Below are positions 46,511 through 55,476 of a DNA stretch of 64,000 nucleotides, in pieces. Both the position numbers and the translations under genes were made by a program. The notes under the pieces were generated by a model. It did not search any database. It saw only the letters and a program-made list of their open reading frames with translations, and was not told the DNA's origin. Source of the DNA: Alphaproteobacteria bacterium. GTDB lineage: Bacteria; Pseudomonadota; Alphaproteobacteria; Acetobacterales; Acetobacteraceae. Numbering within the stretch: the stretch's first letter is position 1; every line of letters begins with the position of its first letter. Where the stretch lies: the NCBI GenBank assembly GCA_016869715.1, contig VGDM01000001.1:186001-250000 (forward strand), given 5' to 3'.

Positions 46511-46552
46511 TCAAGCGGTTTCGCTCGGCGGCTCGGAAAATGCGACCAAAAT
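46500..46552 (-). repeat. Dispersed palindromic repeat, family 1, copy D
   Basis: GCATTTTCTAGTCAAGCGGT, then TTCGCTCGGCGGCTCGGAAAATGCGACCAAAAT. It is the reverse-oriented form of copy A. Its left arm supplies the TAG stop of the cyclodeaminase gene. Confidence 0.7.
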
Positions 46553-46588
46553 CACCAAGCGCGTTCCGCGTGAAACTATTTCTATAGC

Positions 46589-48364
46589 CTACCGCCGCCC
46601 AAACATCCGCCCCAACCCCGCCGCATCCAGCTTCAACACCGTCGGCCTGCCATGGCTGCAGGTCGCGGCGCGCGGGGTCGCTTCCATCTGGCGCAACAGC
46701 GCATCCATCTCGGCCGCATTCAACCGCCGCCCAGCGCGAATGCTGCCATGGCAGGCAAGCCGCGCAATCGCCGCATCTAGCTTGCGTTCCAAGGCGATGC
46801 TTTCCGCATCCACTGCCAATTCCTCGGCTATGTCGCGCAGCAGCGGCGCGGGATCGGCGGCGCCGAGCAAGACCGGCAGGCTGCGAACCAGCACCGCCCC
46901 CGCGCCGAAGCCTTCAATTTCCAGCCCCAGCCGCACGAGTGCTTCCGCAGCCCCCAACAAGAGCGCCGCATCGGCGGGCGCCATATCCACCACCGCCGGC
47001 ACCAGCAAGGGCTGCGCCGACACGCCGCCATCACGCAGCTGCGCACTCAGCGCCTCATGCGTCAGGCGTTCATGCGCAGCGTGCTGATCCACCAGCACCA
47101 AGGCGCCATCCGCCGCTTCGGCGATGATGTAGGTGTCGAGTATCTGCGCCACGGCACGGCCCAGCGGATGCGCGGCATCCAAAGGCATGGCTGAGGGCGG
47201 CGGCGGCAGGCTTGGCGGGCGAAAGCCCATGGGCAGGCGCGGCTGCGGCAGCCCAGCCGGGCGCGGCATGGATTGGGGTAAAACAGGCAGCGCTTCGCTG
47301 AAGCCGCTCACGGGTGCCGCGCCGGTTAGGGAGGGCACCGCCACCACTGTCCCGGCCCCGATCGCGAGTGCCTTGCGCAAGCTGGAAATCAGGGCCCCAC
47401 GCACCGCTTCGCCATCGCGGAAGCGAAGCTCGGTCTTCATTGGATGCACATTCACATCCACGGATTCCGGCGGCACTTGCAGGAAAAGCGCCGCTGCAGG
47501 GTGGCGGCCTTGCGGGATCACATCACGGTAGGCCACGCGCAAAGCCACACGCAGCAGCGGTTCACGCACCGGGCGGCGGTTCACCACCAGATGCTGGCCA
47601 AGCGTGGTCGGGCGATGATGTGAAGGCAGCGCCGCCAAGCCGCTGATATCCAGGGTTGCGGAAACCGCTTCCACCGGAACTGCCGCGGCGGCGAAATCTG
47701 GCCCCAGCACTTGCCTGATGCGGCCTTCCTGATCGGCTGTCGGCAGGGACAGCACCTCCCGCCCATCGCTTTGCACGCGAAAAGCCACTTCTGGCCAAGC
47801 CAGCGCCAGGCGGCGCACTGCTTCCACAGCGTGTTCAGCTTCCGTCCGAGGATGGCGTAGGAATTTCCGCCTTGCCGGGGTGGCGAAAAACAAATCCCTT
47901 ACCTCAACCCGCGTGCCAGGCGCGCCCGAGGCCGGGGCGACATCGCCCTTCACGCCCCCTTCCACACTGATCCAATGCGCGGTGCCACCCTGCGGGCAAG
48001 ACGTAATGGCAACCCGCGCCACCGCGCCGATGGAGGGCAAGGCCTCCCCCCGGAAGCCCAGCGTCGCGATGCGGAACAAGGTGGTTTCTTCCGGCAATTT
48101 GGAGGTGGCGTGGCGCTCGACAGCCAGAGCCAGATCATCCGGCCCCATGCCAATGCCATCATCTTCTACCAAAATACGGTCCATGCCGCCGCCTTCAAGG
48201 GTCACGGCAATGCGCCGCGCCCCGGCATCCAAGGCGTTTTCGACAATTTCCTTAAGCGCAGCAGCCGGGCGTTCCACCACCTCACCGGCCGCGATGCGGT
48301 TCGCGGTGGTCTCGGGCAGCAGGCGAATGGCCGGGCGCGGGGCGCTGATCGGGGCGGCGAACAT
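46589..48364 (-). CDS. mutL: DNA mismatch repair protein MutL
   Basis: Links MutS mismatch recognition to strand removal. The GHKL ATPase N terminus is complete: IRLLPETTANRIAAGEVVERPAAALKEIVENALDAGA, DDGIGMGPDDL, RHATSK, TLGFRGEALPSIGAVA and GTRVEVRDLFFATPARRKFL. The C-terminal dimerisation domain has LVDQHAAHERLTHEAL and ends at CSHGRPTV...LGRMFGRR. The endonuclease motif DQHAxxE is present as DQHAAHER. The frame is open upstream to 48628, but ATG 48364 gives the conserved start (591 residues). Confidence 0.95.
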   Translation of the reverse strand: MFAAPISAPRPAIRLLPETTANRIAAGEVVERPAAALKEIVENALDAGARRIAVTLEGGGMDRILVEDDGIGMGPDDLALAVERHATSKLPEETTLFRIATLGFRGEALPSIGAVARVAITSCPQGGTAHWISVEGGVKGDVAPASGAPGTRVEVRDLFFATPARRKFLRHPRTEAEHAVEAVRRLALAWPEVAFRVQSDGREVLSLPTADQEGRIRQVLGPDFAAAAVPVEAVSATLDISGLAALPSHHRPTTLGQHLVVNRRPVREPLLRVALRVAYRDVIPQGRHPAAALFLQVPPESVDVNVHPMKTELRFRDGEAVRGALISSLRKALAIGAGTVVAVPSLTGAAPVSGFSEALPVLPQSMPRPAGLPQPRLPMGFRPPSLPPPPSAMPLDAAHPLGRAVAQILDTYIIAEAADGALVLVDQHAAHERLTHEALSAQLRDGGVSAQPLLVPAVVDMAPADAALLLGAAEALVRLGLEIEGFGAGAVLVRSLPVLLGAADPAPLLRDIAEELAVDAESIALERKLDAAIARLACHGSIRAGRRLNAAEMDALLRQMEATPRAATCSHGRPTVLKLDAAGLGRMFGRR

Positions 48365-48440
48365 GCGCCTATATAGCAGAAGCTTCGAGTCGCGAATGAG
48401 GGCGATTGCCATCCACAATCCTTCACGTAAACTGCATAGG

Positions 48441-48503
48441 TTTTGGTTGATCGCATTTTCCGAGTAGTCAAGTGAGTCCACTTGGATCGAGCATGTTCTA
48501 CAC
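48441..48503 (+). repeat. Dispersed palindromic repeat, family 1, copy E
   Basis: TTTTGGTTGATCGCATTTTC, CGAGTAGTCAAGTGAGTCCA, CTTGGATCGAGCATGTTCTACAC. The inner arms TCAAGTG/CACTTGGA are intact, the outer right arm is diverged. It covers the TAG stop of the MOSC gene (48498-48500). The end GAGCATGTTCTAC resembles the second hairpin at 15948, so the families may be related. Confidence 0.6.
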
Positions 48504-49043
48504 TGGCAGCAAGGGCCGATGCGGACCGGCGGGCGGGATGACGATGATCGGATTACCCAGGCGCAGCACGCCACCTTGCAGCACAATCGCCATGACCCCG
48601 GATTTGCGGATAAACCCGCCCGCTGCATCGCGCCCGAGCATGGCCGCCATCAACCCTGCCTGGAAATGATCAAGCTGCGCGCAGGGATTGCGGAGTCCGG
48701 TGATTTCCAAGACCGCTTCTGTCCCCAGACACAGCCGCGTGCCGGTGCCAAGCCCGAGCAGATCAAGCCCGCGCGTTGTCACATTCTCACCAATATCGCC
48801 GGGCTTGAGCGCAAAACCCTGGGGCGCGAGGTCTTCAAAGATTTCCGAATGCAGCAAATGCAGCTGGCGCAGATTGGGCTGCGATGGATCGTGCGCGACG
48901 CGGGAGCGATGCTTTACCGTCACACCAGCATGTGCATCACCTTCCACGCCAAACCCCTTCAGCAGTGTCGGGCTTTGCGCTGTTTGCTTGCTGAAGCGAT
49001 GCGCGCCGTCGTGGGCAAGTGCTTGGATATAAGGCGCGGTCAT
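48498..49043 (-). CDS. MOSC domain-containing protein
   Basis: A 181-residue protein with the MOSC fold (molybdenum cofactor sulfurase C-terminal), found in enzymes that handle Moco-bound sulfur. GFGVEGDAHAG, LHLLHSEIFEDL, GDIGENVTTRGLDLLGL and the conserved Cys in EITGLRNPCAQLDHFQ are seen. The stop codon and probably the last residues come from a dispersed repeat. Its ATG overlaps the stop of pgi (ATGA). Confidence 0.88.
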   Translation of the reverse strand: MTAPYIQALAHDGAHRFSKQTAQSPTLLKGFGVEGDAHAGVTVKHRSRVAHDPSQPNLRQLHLLHSEIFEDLAPQGFALKPGDIGENVTTRGLDLLGLGTGTRLCLGTEAVLEITGLRNPCAQLDHFQAGLMAAMLGRDAAGGFIRKSGVMAIVLQGGVLRLGNPIIVIPPAGPHRPLLPV

Positions 49044-50689
49044 GCGCGACCTTCCGGCCACAGCGCCGCCAGCTTGCCGATCAGCCCGGCGGTTGACGCA
49101 TCATGCGGCTTTTGCGCCGCGCCGGCGCTCATTTCCGGTAGGATGACGTTGGCGAGTTGCTTGCCAAGCTCCACCCCCCATTGATCGAAGGGATTGATCC
49201 CCCAAAGCGCGCCGAGCACCGCGACCTTGTGTTCATAAAGGGCGACCAATTGGCCAAGCGTGAAGGCATCAAGTTGCGGCAGCAGCATGGTCACGCTTGG
49301 CCGATCACCAGGGAAAACGCGATGTGGCAAAAGGCGTGTGATTTCGGCCTCTGCCATACCAGCGCTCCGCATTTCGGTAATGACGGCCGCTTCATCCTTG
49401 CCCATCAGCAGCGCTTCGGCTTGCGCAAGACCATTTGCGAGAAGTTTGCGATGGCTATCGGCATGGGCGTGATCTGGCCGTGCCACCAGAATGAAATCGA
49501 CCGGCACCGGCGTGGTGCCCTGATGGAGCAATTGCATGAAAGAATGCTGCGCATTGGTGCCTGTTTCACCAAACACCACGGGACCAGACGCGCGCTGCAA
49601 TGGTGCACCGGAAAGCGCCACACGCTTGCCGAGGCTTTCCATTTCCACCTGCTGCAAATGCGCGGGCAAGCGCGCGAGGCGTTCATCATAGGCAAGCACG
49701 GCGCGGCGTTGATAACCCAACCCGTTTACATGCCACACTTCCACCAGCGCCAGCAGCACCGGCAGGTTTTCGGTGAGTGGAGCGTCTCGGAAATGCTGAT
49801 CCATCACGCGTGCGCCAGCAAGCAGCCGCGCAAAAGCATTCCAGCCAAGCGCTAGCGCCAGCGAAAGCCCAATCGCACTCCAGAGCGAAAACCGCCCGCC
49901 CACCCAATCGCGAAACCCAAAAACGCGATCAGGCAAAATGCCGAAAGCGCCGGCTGCGGCAAGATTGGTGGAAAGGGCCGCCATATGCTGGGAAGCACCA
50001 GCCTCACACAAGGCAGCGCGCAACCAATCGCGCGCCAGCGCGGCGTTGGTCATGGTTTCTTGCGTGGTAAAGGTTTTGGAGGCAACCAACACCAGTGTGC
50101 GCGCGGGATCAAGCTTCGCTTGCATCTCCGCCCAGGCATGGCCATCTACATTCGTCAAATAATGCCCGCGCAGCGGTGCATCAGGAGTCCACAATGCGCG
50201 CGCCACCATGGCCGGGCCAAGGTCCGATCCGCCGATGCCGATATTCAGCACATCGGTGAAGCGCTCACCCTTAGCTGTCGGAATGCGCCCCTCATGTACC
50301 GCGCGGGTGAAGGCCTCAATCCGCGCGCGCACCGCAAGCAGTTCGGGCATGATGTTTTCAGTGCCCGCGCTGAATTGATCTTCGGGCGCGGCACGCAGCG
50401 CCATATGGAGCGCGGCGCGGCCTTCCGTTGCATTAATCGCCGCACCCGCGAAAAGCCGCGCGCGGAAGCCCGCGACATCGCGTGCTTCCGCCAGCGCAAG
50501 CAAGGCGGCCAGTACGTCATCCGACAGCGCGGTTTTGGAAAAATCGGATAAGATATCACCGGCCTGGCGTGAATACCGCGCGAAACGATCAGGATCAGCG
50601 GCGAAAAGTGGGCGAATTTCCGCCGCCCCCGGCCGCGCCGCCAAAGCCATCAGCGCCGCCCAGGCGGCCTCAGATTGATCCCCTGCCAT
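49040..50689 (-). CDS. pgi: Glucose-6-phosphate isomerase
   Basis: Interconverts glucose 6-phosphate and fructose 6-phosphate. Seen: VLNIGIGGSDLGPAMVARAL, VASKTFTTQETMTNA, the signature DWVGGRFSLWSAIGLSLALAL, the active-site region FGETGTNAQHSFMQLLHQG with catalytic Glu/His, and the second signature INPFDQWGVELGKQLA. Length 549 is typical. Coupled to the MOSC gene downstream. Confidence 0.97.
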   Translation of the reverse strand: MAGDQSEAAWAALMALAARPGAAEIRPLFAADPDRFARYSRQAGDILSDFSKTALSDDVLAALLALAEARDVAGFRARLFAGAAINATEGRAALHMALRAAPEDQFSAGTENIMPELLAVRARIEAFTRAVHEGRIPTAKGERFTDVLNIGIGGSDLGPAMVARALWTPDAPLRGHYLTNVDGHAWAEMQAKLDPARTLVLVASKTFTTQETMTNAALARDWLRAALCEAGASQHMAALSTNLAAAGAFGILPDRVFGFRDWVGGRFSLWSAIGLSLALALGWNAFARLLAGARVMDQHFRDAPLTENLPVLLALVEVWHVNGLGYQRRAVLAYDERLARLPAHLQQVEMESLGKRVALSGAPLQRASGPVVFGETGTNAQHSFMQLLHQGTTPVPVDFILVARPDHAHADSHRKLLANGLAQAEALLMGKDEAAVITEMRSAGMAEAEITRLLPHRVFPGDRPSVTMLLPQLDAFTLGQLVALYEHKVAVLGALWGINPFDQWGVELGKQLANVILPEMSAGAAQKPHDASTAGLIGKLAALWPEGRA

Positions 50690-50742
50690 GTAGGGTTAGT
50701 CGCACGCATCCGCGGCGGGACTATGGCAGAGGCAAGCGGATT

Positions 50743-52008
50743 TTAACCATGGCGCGCCACGCGCATGGGCGCCAGGATGGCCGCACCAAGGGCGAGGAAG
50801 GCGATCACGGTCGCAAGGCCCCAGGCCTGGCTTCCGGTGGCTTCGGTGACCAGCGCCAAGACCGCCGGGCCAAGAAACCCCGTCACGCGGCCAGAAAGCG
50901 CGAAAAGCCCGAAATGCGCTGCCACTTCCTCCGGCGGGGCCATACGCGCCATCAGCGTGCGGGACGCCGCCTGGGCAGGCCCCATAAACAGCGCCAGCGC
51001 CATGGCCAGGACCCAGAACAAGGTCTTGTCATTGCTCATCAGCAGGAAACTGCCCAGTACAATCATGGCGCCAAGCGCCATCAGCACGGTGGGCTTGGCG
51101 CCCAGCCGATCCTCGATCAGCCCGAAACCTGCGGCACCCAAACCCGCCGTGACATTCATCGCAATGCCGAACAGCAGAATTTCCTCAAACCCCATGCCAT
51201 GCACACCGGCGGCATAGATCGCGCCGAAGGCAAATAGCGTATTGAGGCCATCGGTATAAAACAGCCGAGCCAACAAAAACCGCGCCATGTTTGGGTGCTG
51301 CGGCAGGCCGCGCAGAATGCTGCGTGTCTCAGCGAGGCCAGCGCGCATGGCCGACCGCAGCCCAGGCCGCGGCCTGGCAGGGTCAGGGAGCGCTAGCAGC
51401 ACCGGCCAGCCAAACACCAAGATCCAAACCGCCACCAGCAGCGCCGTGGCGCGCACATGCTCCGCGGCGCTGCGATCAAGGCCAAAGGAGGATGGGTTGG
51501 GCTGAATGAACAGCACCAGCGAAAGCAAAAGGCAGGCGAGCCCACCCGCATAGCCAAGCCCCCAAGCCAGGCCCGAAAGCCTTCCCATGCGTTCTTCCGG
51601 CACCAGGCCGGGCAGCATGGCGTTGTAGAACACCGTGCCCAATTCAAAGGCGATGGTCGCAAGCCCGATGCAGATCAGCGCATAGAGCGCATCGGCTGGG
51701 TCGGGCCGCGCGAACCAGATCAGCGCGGTGAAGCTTGCCGTCAGCAGCGTACAAAGCGCCAGCATGGCGCGCCGCCGTCGCCCCTTATCGGCAATAGAAC
51801 CCAATACGGGCGAAAGCAGCGCAATGGCGAAGGCAGCGAGGGTCTGCATCCAACCCCATTGCGCCTGACCTGTCACTGGATCGGGCGCGATGCCTTGCGT
51901 GAAATAGGCCGCGATGACGAAAGTCGAAACCACCGTCGGGAAGGCGCTATTGGCCCAATCATACAGCGCCCAGGCAAAAGCCTTTGTCTTGCCCGGGGCT
52001 TCCGCCAC
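50743..52008 (-). CDS. UMF1/Atg22-like MFS transporter
   Basis: Membrane transporter of 421 residues, twelve helices. The start WALYDWANSAFPTVVSTFVIAAYFT is the mark of the UMF1 (Atg22-like) family, and SPVLGSIADKGRRRRAM and GTVFYNAMLPGLVPEERMGRLSGLAWGLGYAGG are further matches. Fungal Atg22 exports amino acids from the vacuole; bacterial members are uncharacterised. It sits six bases downstream of ilvH, an amino-acid biosynthesis gene, so amino-acid export is a reasonable guess. Confidence 0.88.
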   Translation of the reverse strand: MAEAPGKTKAFAWALYDWANSAFPTVVSTFVIAAYFTQGIAPDPVTGQAQWGWMQTLAAFAIALLSPVLGSIADKGRRRRAMLALCTLLTASFTALIWFARPDPADALYALICIGLATIAFELGTVFYNAMLPGLVPEERMGRLSGLAWGLGYAGGLACLLLSLVLFIQPNPSSFGLDRSAAEHVRATALLVAVWILVFGWPVLLALPDPARPRPGLRSAMRAGLAETRSILRGLPQHPNMARFLLARLFYTDGLNTLFAFGAIYAAGVHGMGFEEILLFGIAMNVTAGLGAAGFGLIEDRLGAKPTVLMALGAMIVLGSFLLMSNDKTLFWVLAMALALFMGPAQAASRTLMARMAPPEEVAAHFGLFALSGRVTGFLGPAVLALVTEATGSQAWGLATVIAFLALGAAILAPMRVARHG

Positions 52009-52013
52009 CTGCG

Positions 52014-52538
52014 TTATTCCATGATTCCCTTGGGCCCGCGTGCTATGGCCACCGCACCGGTGCGCGAAACCTCAGTGAGGCCAATCGGACGCATCAGGGC
52101 CACGAAAGCGTCAATCTTGTCGGCATTGCCGGTCATCTCAAGCACGAAGCTTTCTGTTGTGGCATCAACCACACGTGCGCGGAAGGCATCGGCCAGGCGC
52201 AACACCTCCATGCGGTTGTCGCCCTTGCCGACAATCTTGATCAGCGCCAATTCGCGCGTCAGATGCGGGCCTTCGATCGTAAGGTCGGAAACCTTATGCA
52301 CCGGCACAAGCCTGTCCAATTGCGCCTTGATTTGTTCAATCACCATATCCGTGCCGCTGGTGACGACCGTGATGCGTGAGATCCGCCCGGTTTCATCCAC
52401 CGGCGCGACCGTCAGGCTATCGATATTATAGCCACGGCCGGAAAACAGGCCAATCACGCGGGCCAATACGCCCGCTTCGTTTTCAACAAGTACAGCAATG
52501 GTCGCGGCGCGTTGGCCATTTTTCAGATCAGACATCAC
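52014..52538 (-). CDS. ilvH: Acetolactate synthase small (regulatory) subunit
   Basis: Regulatory ACT-domain subunit that activates the large subunit and gives valine feedback inhibition. AVLVENEAGVLARVIGLFSGRGYNIDSLTVAP is the first ACT domain; RISRITVVTSGT, LVPVHKVSDLT and RELALIKI continue the family pattern. Length 174. It follows the large subunit after eight bases. Confidence 0.96.
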   Translation of the reverse strand: MMSDLKNGQRAATIAVLVENEAGVLARVIGLFSGRGYNIDSLTVAPVDETGRISRITVVTSGTDMVIEQIKAQLDRLVPVHKVSDLTIEGPHLTRELALIKIVGKGDNRMEVLRLADAFRARVVDATTESFVLEMTGNADKIDAFVALMRPIGLTEVSRTGAVAIARGPKGIME

Positions 52539-52546
52539 AGCGCTCC

Positions 52547-54346
52547 TCAGACCAGGACCTTGCCTTCATCGGTAACGCCGGCGACCCCACCTTCCTGCCC
52601 TGGTGCCAGGATCATTTCATTATGCGCGGCCCCTGATGGGATCATGGGGAAGCAGTTTTCATCCTTCGCAACACAGATATCGGCAATCACGGGCTTGTCT
52701 ATCGCGATCATTTCACGGATCACGCGATCAAGATCATCAATGCCTTCGGCGCGCATGCCAACCGCATGGAAGCTTTCCGCCAGCTTCACAAAATCTGGCA
52801 GCGATGCCGAATAGCTCTCAGAATAGCGCCCGCCATGCAGCAATTCCTGCCATTGGCGCACCATGCCCATATATTCATTATTCAGAATGAACACCTTCAC
52901 CGGCAGGCGATATTGCGCGAGTGTGCCCATTTCCTGAATATTCATCAGGATCGAAGCCTCGCCGGCAATATCAATCACTAGTGCATCGGGGTGCGCGATC
53001 TGCACGCCCATGGCTGCCGGCAGCCCATAGCCCATGGTGCCAAGCCCGCCCGAGGTCATCCAGCGATTGGGCTTGTCAAAGCCGAAATATTGCGCGGCCC
53101 ACATCTGGTGCTGACCAACTTCGGTGGTGACGAAGGTCTCACGCCCCAATTCGCGGGTGATCTCATAAAGCCGCTTCACTGCATGCTGCGGCTTGATGAT
53201 TTTGCTTTCCTGGCGATAGGCCAAGCACTGCTTGCCACGCCATTCATCAATCTGGCGCCACCAGGCGGCGATGGCGCCCTTATCCTGCGCCGCTTCATCC
53301 GCCTTCCAAGCCTCGATCATGGCGGCGAGTACGGCGCGCGCATCGCCCACAATCGGCACATCCACCGCGACATTCTTGTTGATGGAAGACGGATCAATAT
53401 CCGCATGGATCTTCTTCGACGCGGGTGAGAAGGCATTGAGCCTGCCCGTCACGCGGTCATCGAAACGTGCGCCGATATTGAACATGACATCGCAGCCATG
53501 CATCGCCAGATTAGCTTCATAAGTACCGTGCATGCCAAGCATCCCAAGAAATTGTGGGTCTTCCGCCGGATAGGCGCCAAGCCCCATCAGCGTATTGGTG
53601 CACGGCATCCCTGTCGTGCGCACAAACTCACGCAGCAGGCGGGATGCTTCCGGCCCGGCATTGATCACGCCTCCCCCGGCATAGATAATCGGGCGCCGTG
53701 CGCGCTTCAACAGGCGCACCGCATCATGAATGCCCTTGGCATCGGGTTCCGTGCGCGGGCGATAGGAACGATGGCTTTGCGTGGTTGCTTCCCGATAGGG
53801 CGCTTTGTTGATCAGAATATCCTTGGGCAGATCAACCACTACCGGGCCGGGGCGGCCGGATTTCGCGACGTAAAATGCCTCGTGCATCACGCGTGCGAGG
53901 TCTTCCGATTTCTTGACCAAATAATTATGCTTAGTCGCGGGGCGAGTAATTCCGGTGGTATCAGCTTCCTGGAAGGCATCATTGCCGATCAGATGGGTCG
54001 GCACCTGGCCGGTCAGGCAGATCACCGGGATGGAATCCATCAGCGCATCCACAAGGCCTGTCACGGCATTGGTCGCGCCGGGGCCAGAGGTCACAAGCAC
54101 CACGCCAACCTTGCCGGTGGACCGCGCATAGCCTTCCGCCGCATGCACCGCCGCCTGTTCATGGCGCACCAGAATGTGGCGAATGGCGTTTTGCTGGAAA
54201 ATCGCATCATAGATCGGCAGCACCGCGCCGCCGGGATAGCCGAAGATCACCTCAACGCCGCTATCCTTCAGCGCGCGCAATACAACCTCGGCACCCGACA
54301 TGGTCAGGGCATCGGAGGCGGGCGGGGCTTCGGTCGCGGCGGACAT
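52547..54346 (-). CDS. ilvI: Acetolactate synthase large subunit
   Basis: TPP enzyme that condenses pyruvate (or pyruvate and 2-oxobutyrate), first step to Val, Leu and Ile. Seen: VEVIFGYPGGAVLPIYDAIF, the catalytic Glu in RHEQAAVHAAEGYAR, SGPGATNAVTGLVDALMDS, FAD-contact GARFDDRVTG and the TPP motif IDIAGEASILMNIQEMGTLAQ...ILNNEYMGMVRQWQ. Length 599. The second position of the TPP motif is Glu (GEAS) instead of the usual GDGS/GDAS. Confidence 0.96.
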   Translation of the reverse strand: MSAATEAPPASDALTMSGAEVVLRALKDSGVEVIFGYPGGAVLPIYDAIFQQNAIRHILVRHEQAAVHAAEGYARSTGKVGVVLVTSGPGATNAVTGLVDALMDSIPVICLTGQVPTHLIGNDAFQEADTTGITRPATKHNYLVKKSEDLARVMHEAFYVAKSGRPGPVVVDLPKDILINKAPYREATTQSHRSYRPRTEPDAKGIHDAVRLLKRARRPIIYAGGGVINAGPEASRLLREFVRTTGMPCTNTLMGLGAYPAEDPQFLGMLGMHGTYEANLAMHGCDVMFNIGARFDDRVTGRLNAFSPASKKIHADIDPSSINKNVAVDVPIVGDARAVLAAMIEAWKADEAAQDKGAIAAWWRQIDEWRGKQCLAYRQESKIIKPQHAVKRLYEITRELGRETFVTTEVGQHQMWAAQYFGFDKPNRWMTSGGLGTMGYGLPAAMGVQIAHPDALVIDIAGEASILMNIQEMGTLAQYRLPVKVFILNNEYMGMVRQWQELLHGGRYSESYSASLPDFVKLAESFHAVGMRAEGIDDLDRVIREMIAIDKPVIADICVAKDENCFPMIPSGAAHNEMILAPGQEGGVAGVTDEGKVLV

Positions 54347-54371
54347 GGGTGACTTCCTTCATGAAGAACAA

Positions 54372-54395
54372 CCGGCCCAAATGGTGCCGGGCCGG
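54372..54395 (-). promoter_or_regulatory. Stem-loop in the ilvI leader
   Basis: CCGGCCC (54372-54378) and GGGCCGG (54389-54395) form a seven-pair GC-only stem just upstream of ilvI on its transcript. Neither a T run nor a Leu/Val/Ile-rich leader peptide is visible in the 84-base gap, so attenuation is only a possibility; it may simply end the miaA transcript. Confidence 0.35.
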
Positions 54396-54430
54396 CGACG
54401 GCGGCCTGTTAGACCCTCGAATCGGGGGCG

Positions 54431-55456
54431 TCAACGGGTAAAATCAAGAAATGCGAAAAATTTGGCTACTTTGCTTTCCGAAAATTGCGTCAAATCTTTA
54501 AATCGCGTATTTATGATATAGGTACGCTCAGGTGCGGCCAGTTCATGGTGCCGGAACCAGGTGGCCTGCCGCTTGGTGTATTGCCCGGTCGCCAGGATGG
54601 CGCGGGCAGAGGCTTCGTCTGCCGTCAGCTTCCCGGCCAGCATGGCCGAGAGTTCCGGCACGCCATGGGCGCGCATGGCAGGCAGGCTCGGATCAAGCCC
54701 TTGCGCCAGCAGGGCGCGCACTTCCGCCACCGCGCCGGCCTCGATCATCGCCGCCCAACGCTGGGCGATGGCAGCGCGCAGTTCCGCCCGTGGCGGATCG
54801 AGCAGAATGGCGGCTAAGCCCCAGGGTGCGGGGGCGGCGCTGGCTTCCGCCTGCCAAGCCGCAATGCCACGCCCGGTGCCGCGCCAAACCTCCCAGGCGC
54901 GGGCCAAGCGCTGGCTGTCACTGGGGTGGAGCCGCGCGGCGGAGGCAGGGTCTTCAGCCGCGAGCCGCGCATGCAGGGCGGCCGCGCCTTCTTCGGCCAG
55001 AAGGCGCCGGGCTTCTTCCCGCGCCGGCAGCGGGATGGGCGGGATGGCGGCGATGCCTTGCGTGAGGGCAGCGCAATACATGCCTGTGCCACCGCAAATA
55101 ATCGGGAGCCGCCCGGCGGCGCGCGCTTCATCCATGGCGTTGAGCGCGGCAACGCGCCACCAGGCGACCGAGGCGGCCTCAGCGGCAGGGCGCACGCCGT
55201 AAAGCAGATGCGGCGCGCGGGCCTCATCCACCGCACTCGGGCGGGCGGTGATGATGTGGAGTTCCCGATAAAGCTGCATGCTATCGGCATTGATGATGGC
55301 GCCGCCGAGGCGTTCAGCGATGGCCAGCGCAAGGTCGGATTTGCCGGACGCCGTCGGGCCAACCACGAATAGCGCCTTTGGTAGTTGAGCGGCCGATTTA
55401 ACGCTCCGGTCATTCGACCTCCGCGGATCGGACGCTCTAGGTTGAAACTCCTTCAT
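54431..55456 (-). CDS. miaA: tRNA dimethylallyltransferase MiaA
   Basis: Adds the isopentenyl group to A37 of tRNAs reading UNN codons. P-loop LFVVGPTASGKSDLALAIAE, INADSMQLYRELHIITARP, the ICGGTGMYCAALTQG segment and the C-terminal YTKRQATWFRHH are seen. The N terminus has about 24 extra residues (MKEFQPRASDPRRSNDRSVK) before the first strand; DNA 55389-55443 coding for most of it is a dispersed repeat shared with the end of prmA. No other usable start is found between the repeat and the P-loop except a GTG within the strand. Confidence 0.93.
   Translation of the reverse strand: MKEFQPRASDPRRSNDRSVKSAAQLPKALFVVGPTASGKSDLALAIAERLGGAIINADSMQLYRELHIITARPSAVDEARAPHLLYGVRPAAEAASVAWWRVAALNAMDEARAAGRLPIICGGTGMYCAALTQGIAAIPPIPLPAREEARRLLAEEGAAALHARLAAEDPASAARLHPSDSQRLARAWEVWRGTGRGIAAWQAEASAAPAPWGLAAILLDPPRAELRAAIAQRWAAMIEAGAVAEVRALLAQGLDPSLPAMRAHGVPELSAMLAGKLTADEASARAILATGQYTKRQATWFRHHELAAPERTYIINTRFKDLTQFSESKVAKFFAFLDFTR
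55389..55443 (-). repeat. Dispersed repeat, family 2, copy 2 (within miaA 5' end)
   Basis: GCGGCCGATTTAACGCTCCG, GTCATTCGACCTCCGCGGAT, CGGACGCTCTAGGTT on the plus strand, aligning with 5352-5404 over the full length. The ends (AACGCTCCGGTC and GATCGGACGCT) are nearly inverted copies. Confidence 0.65.
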
Positions 55457-55476
55457 GGCGCGGGCATAGGCCGGAT

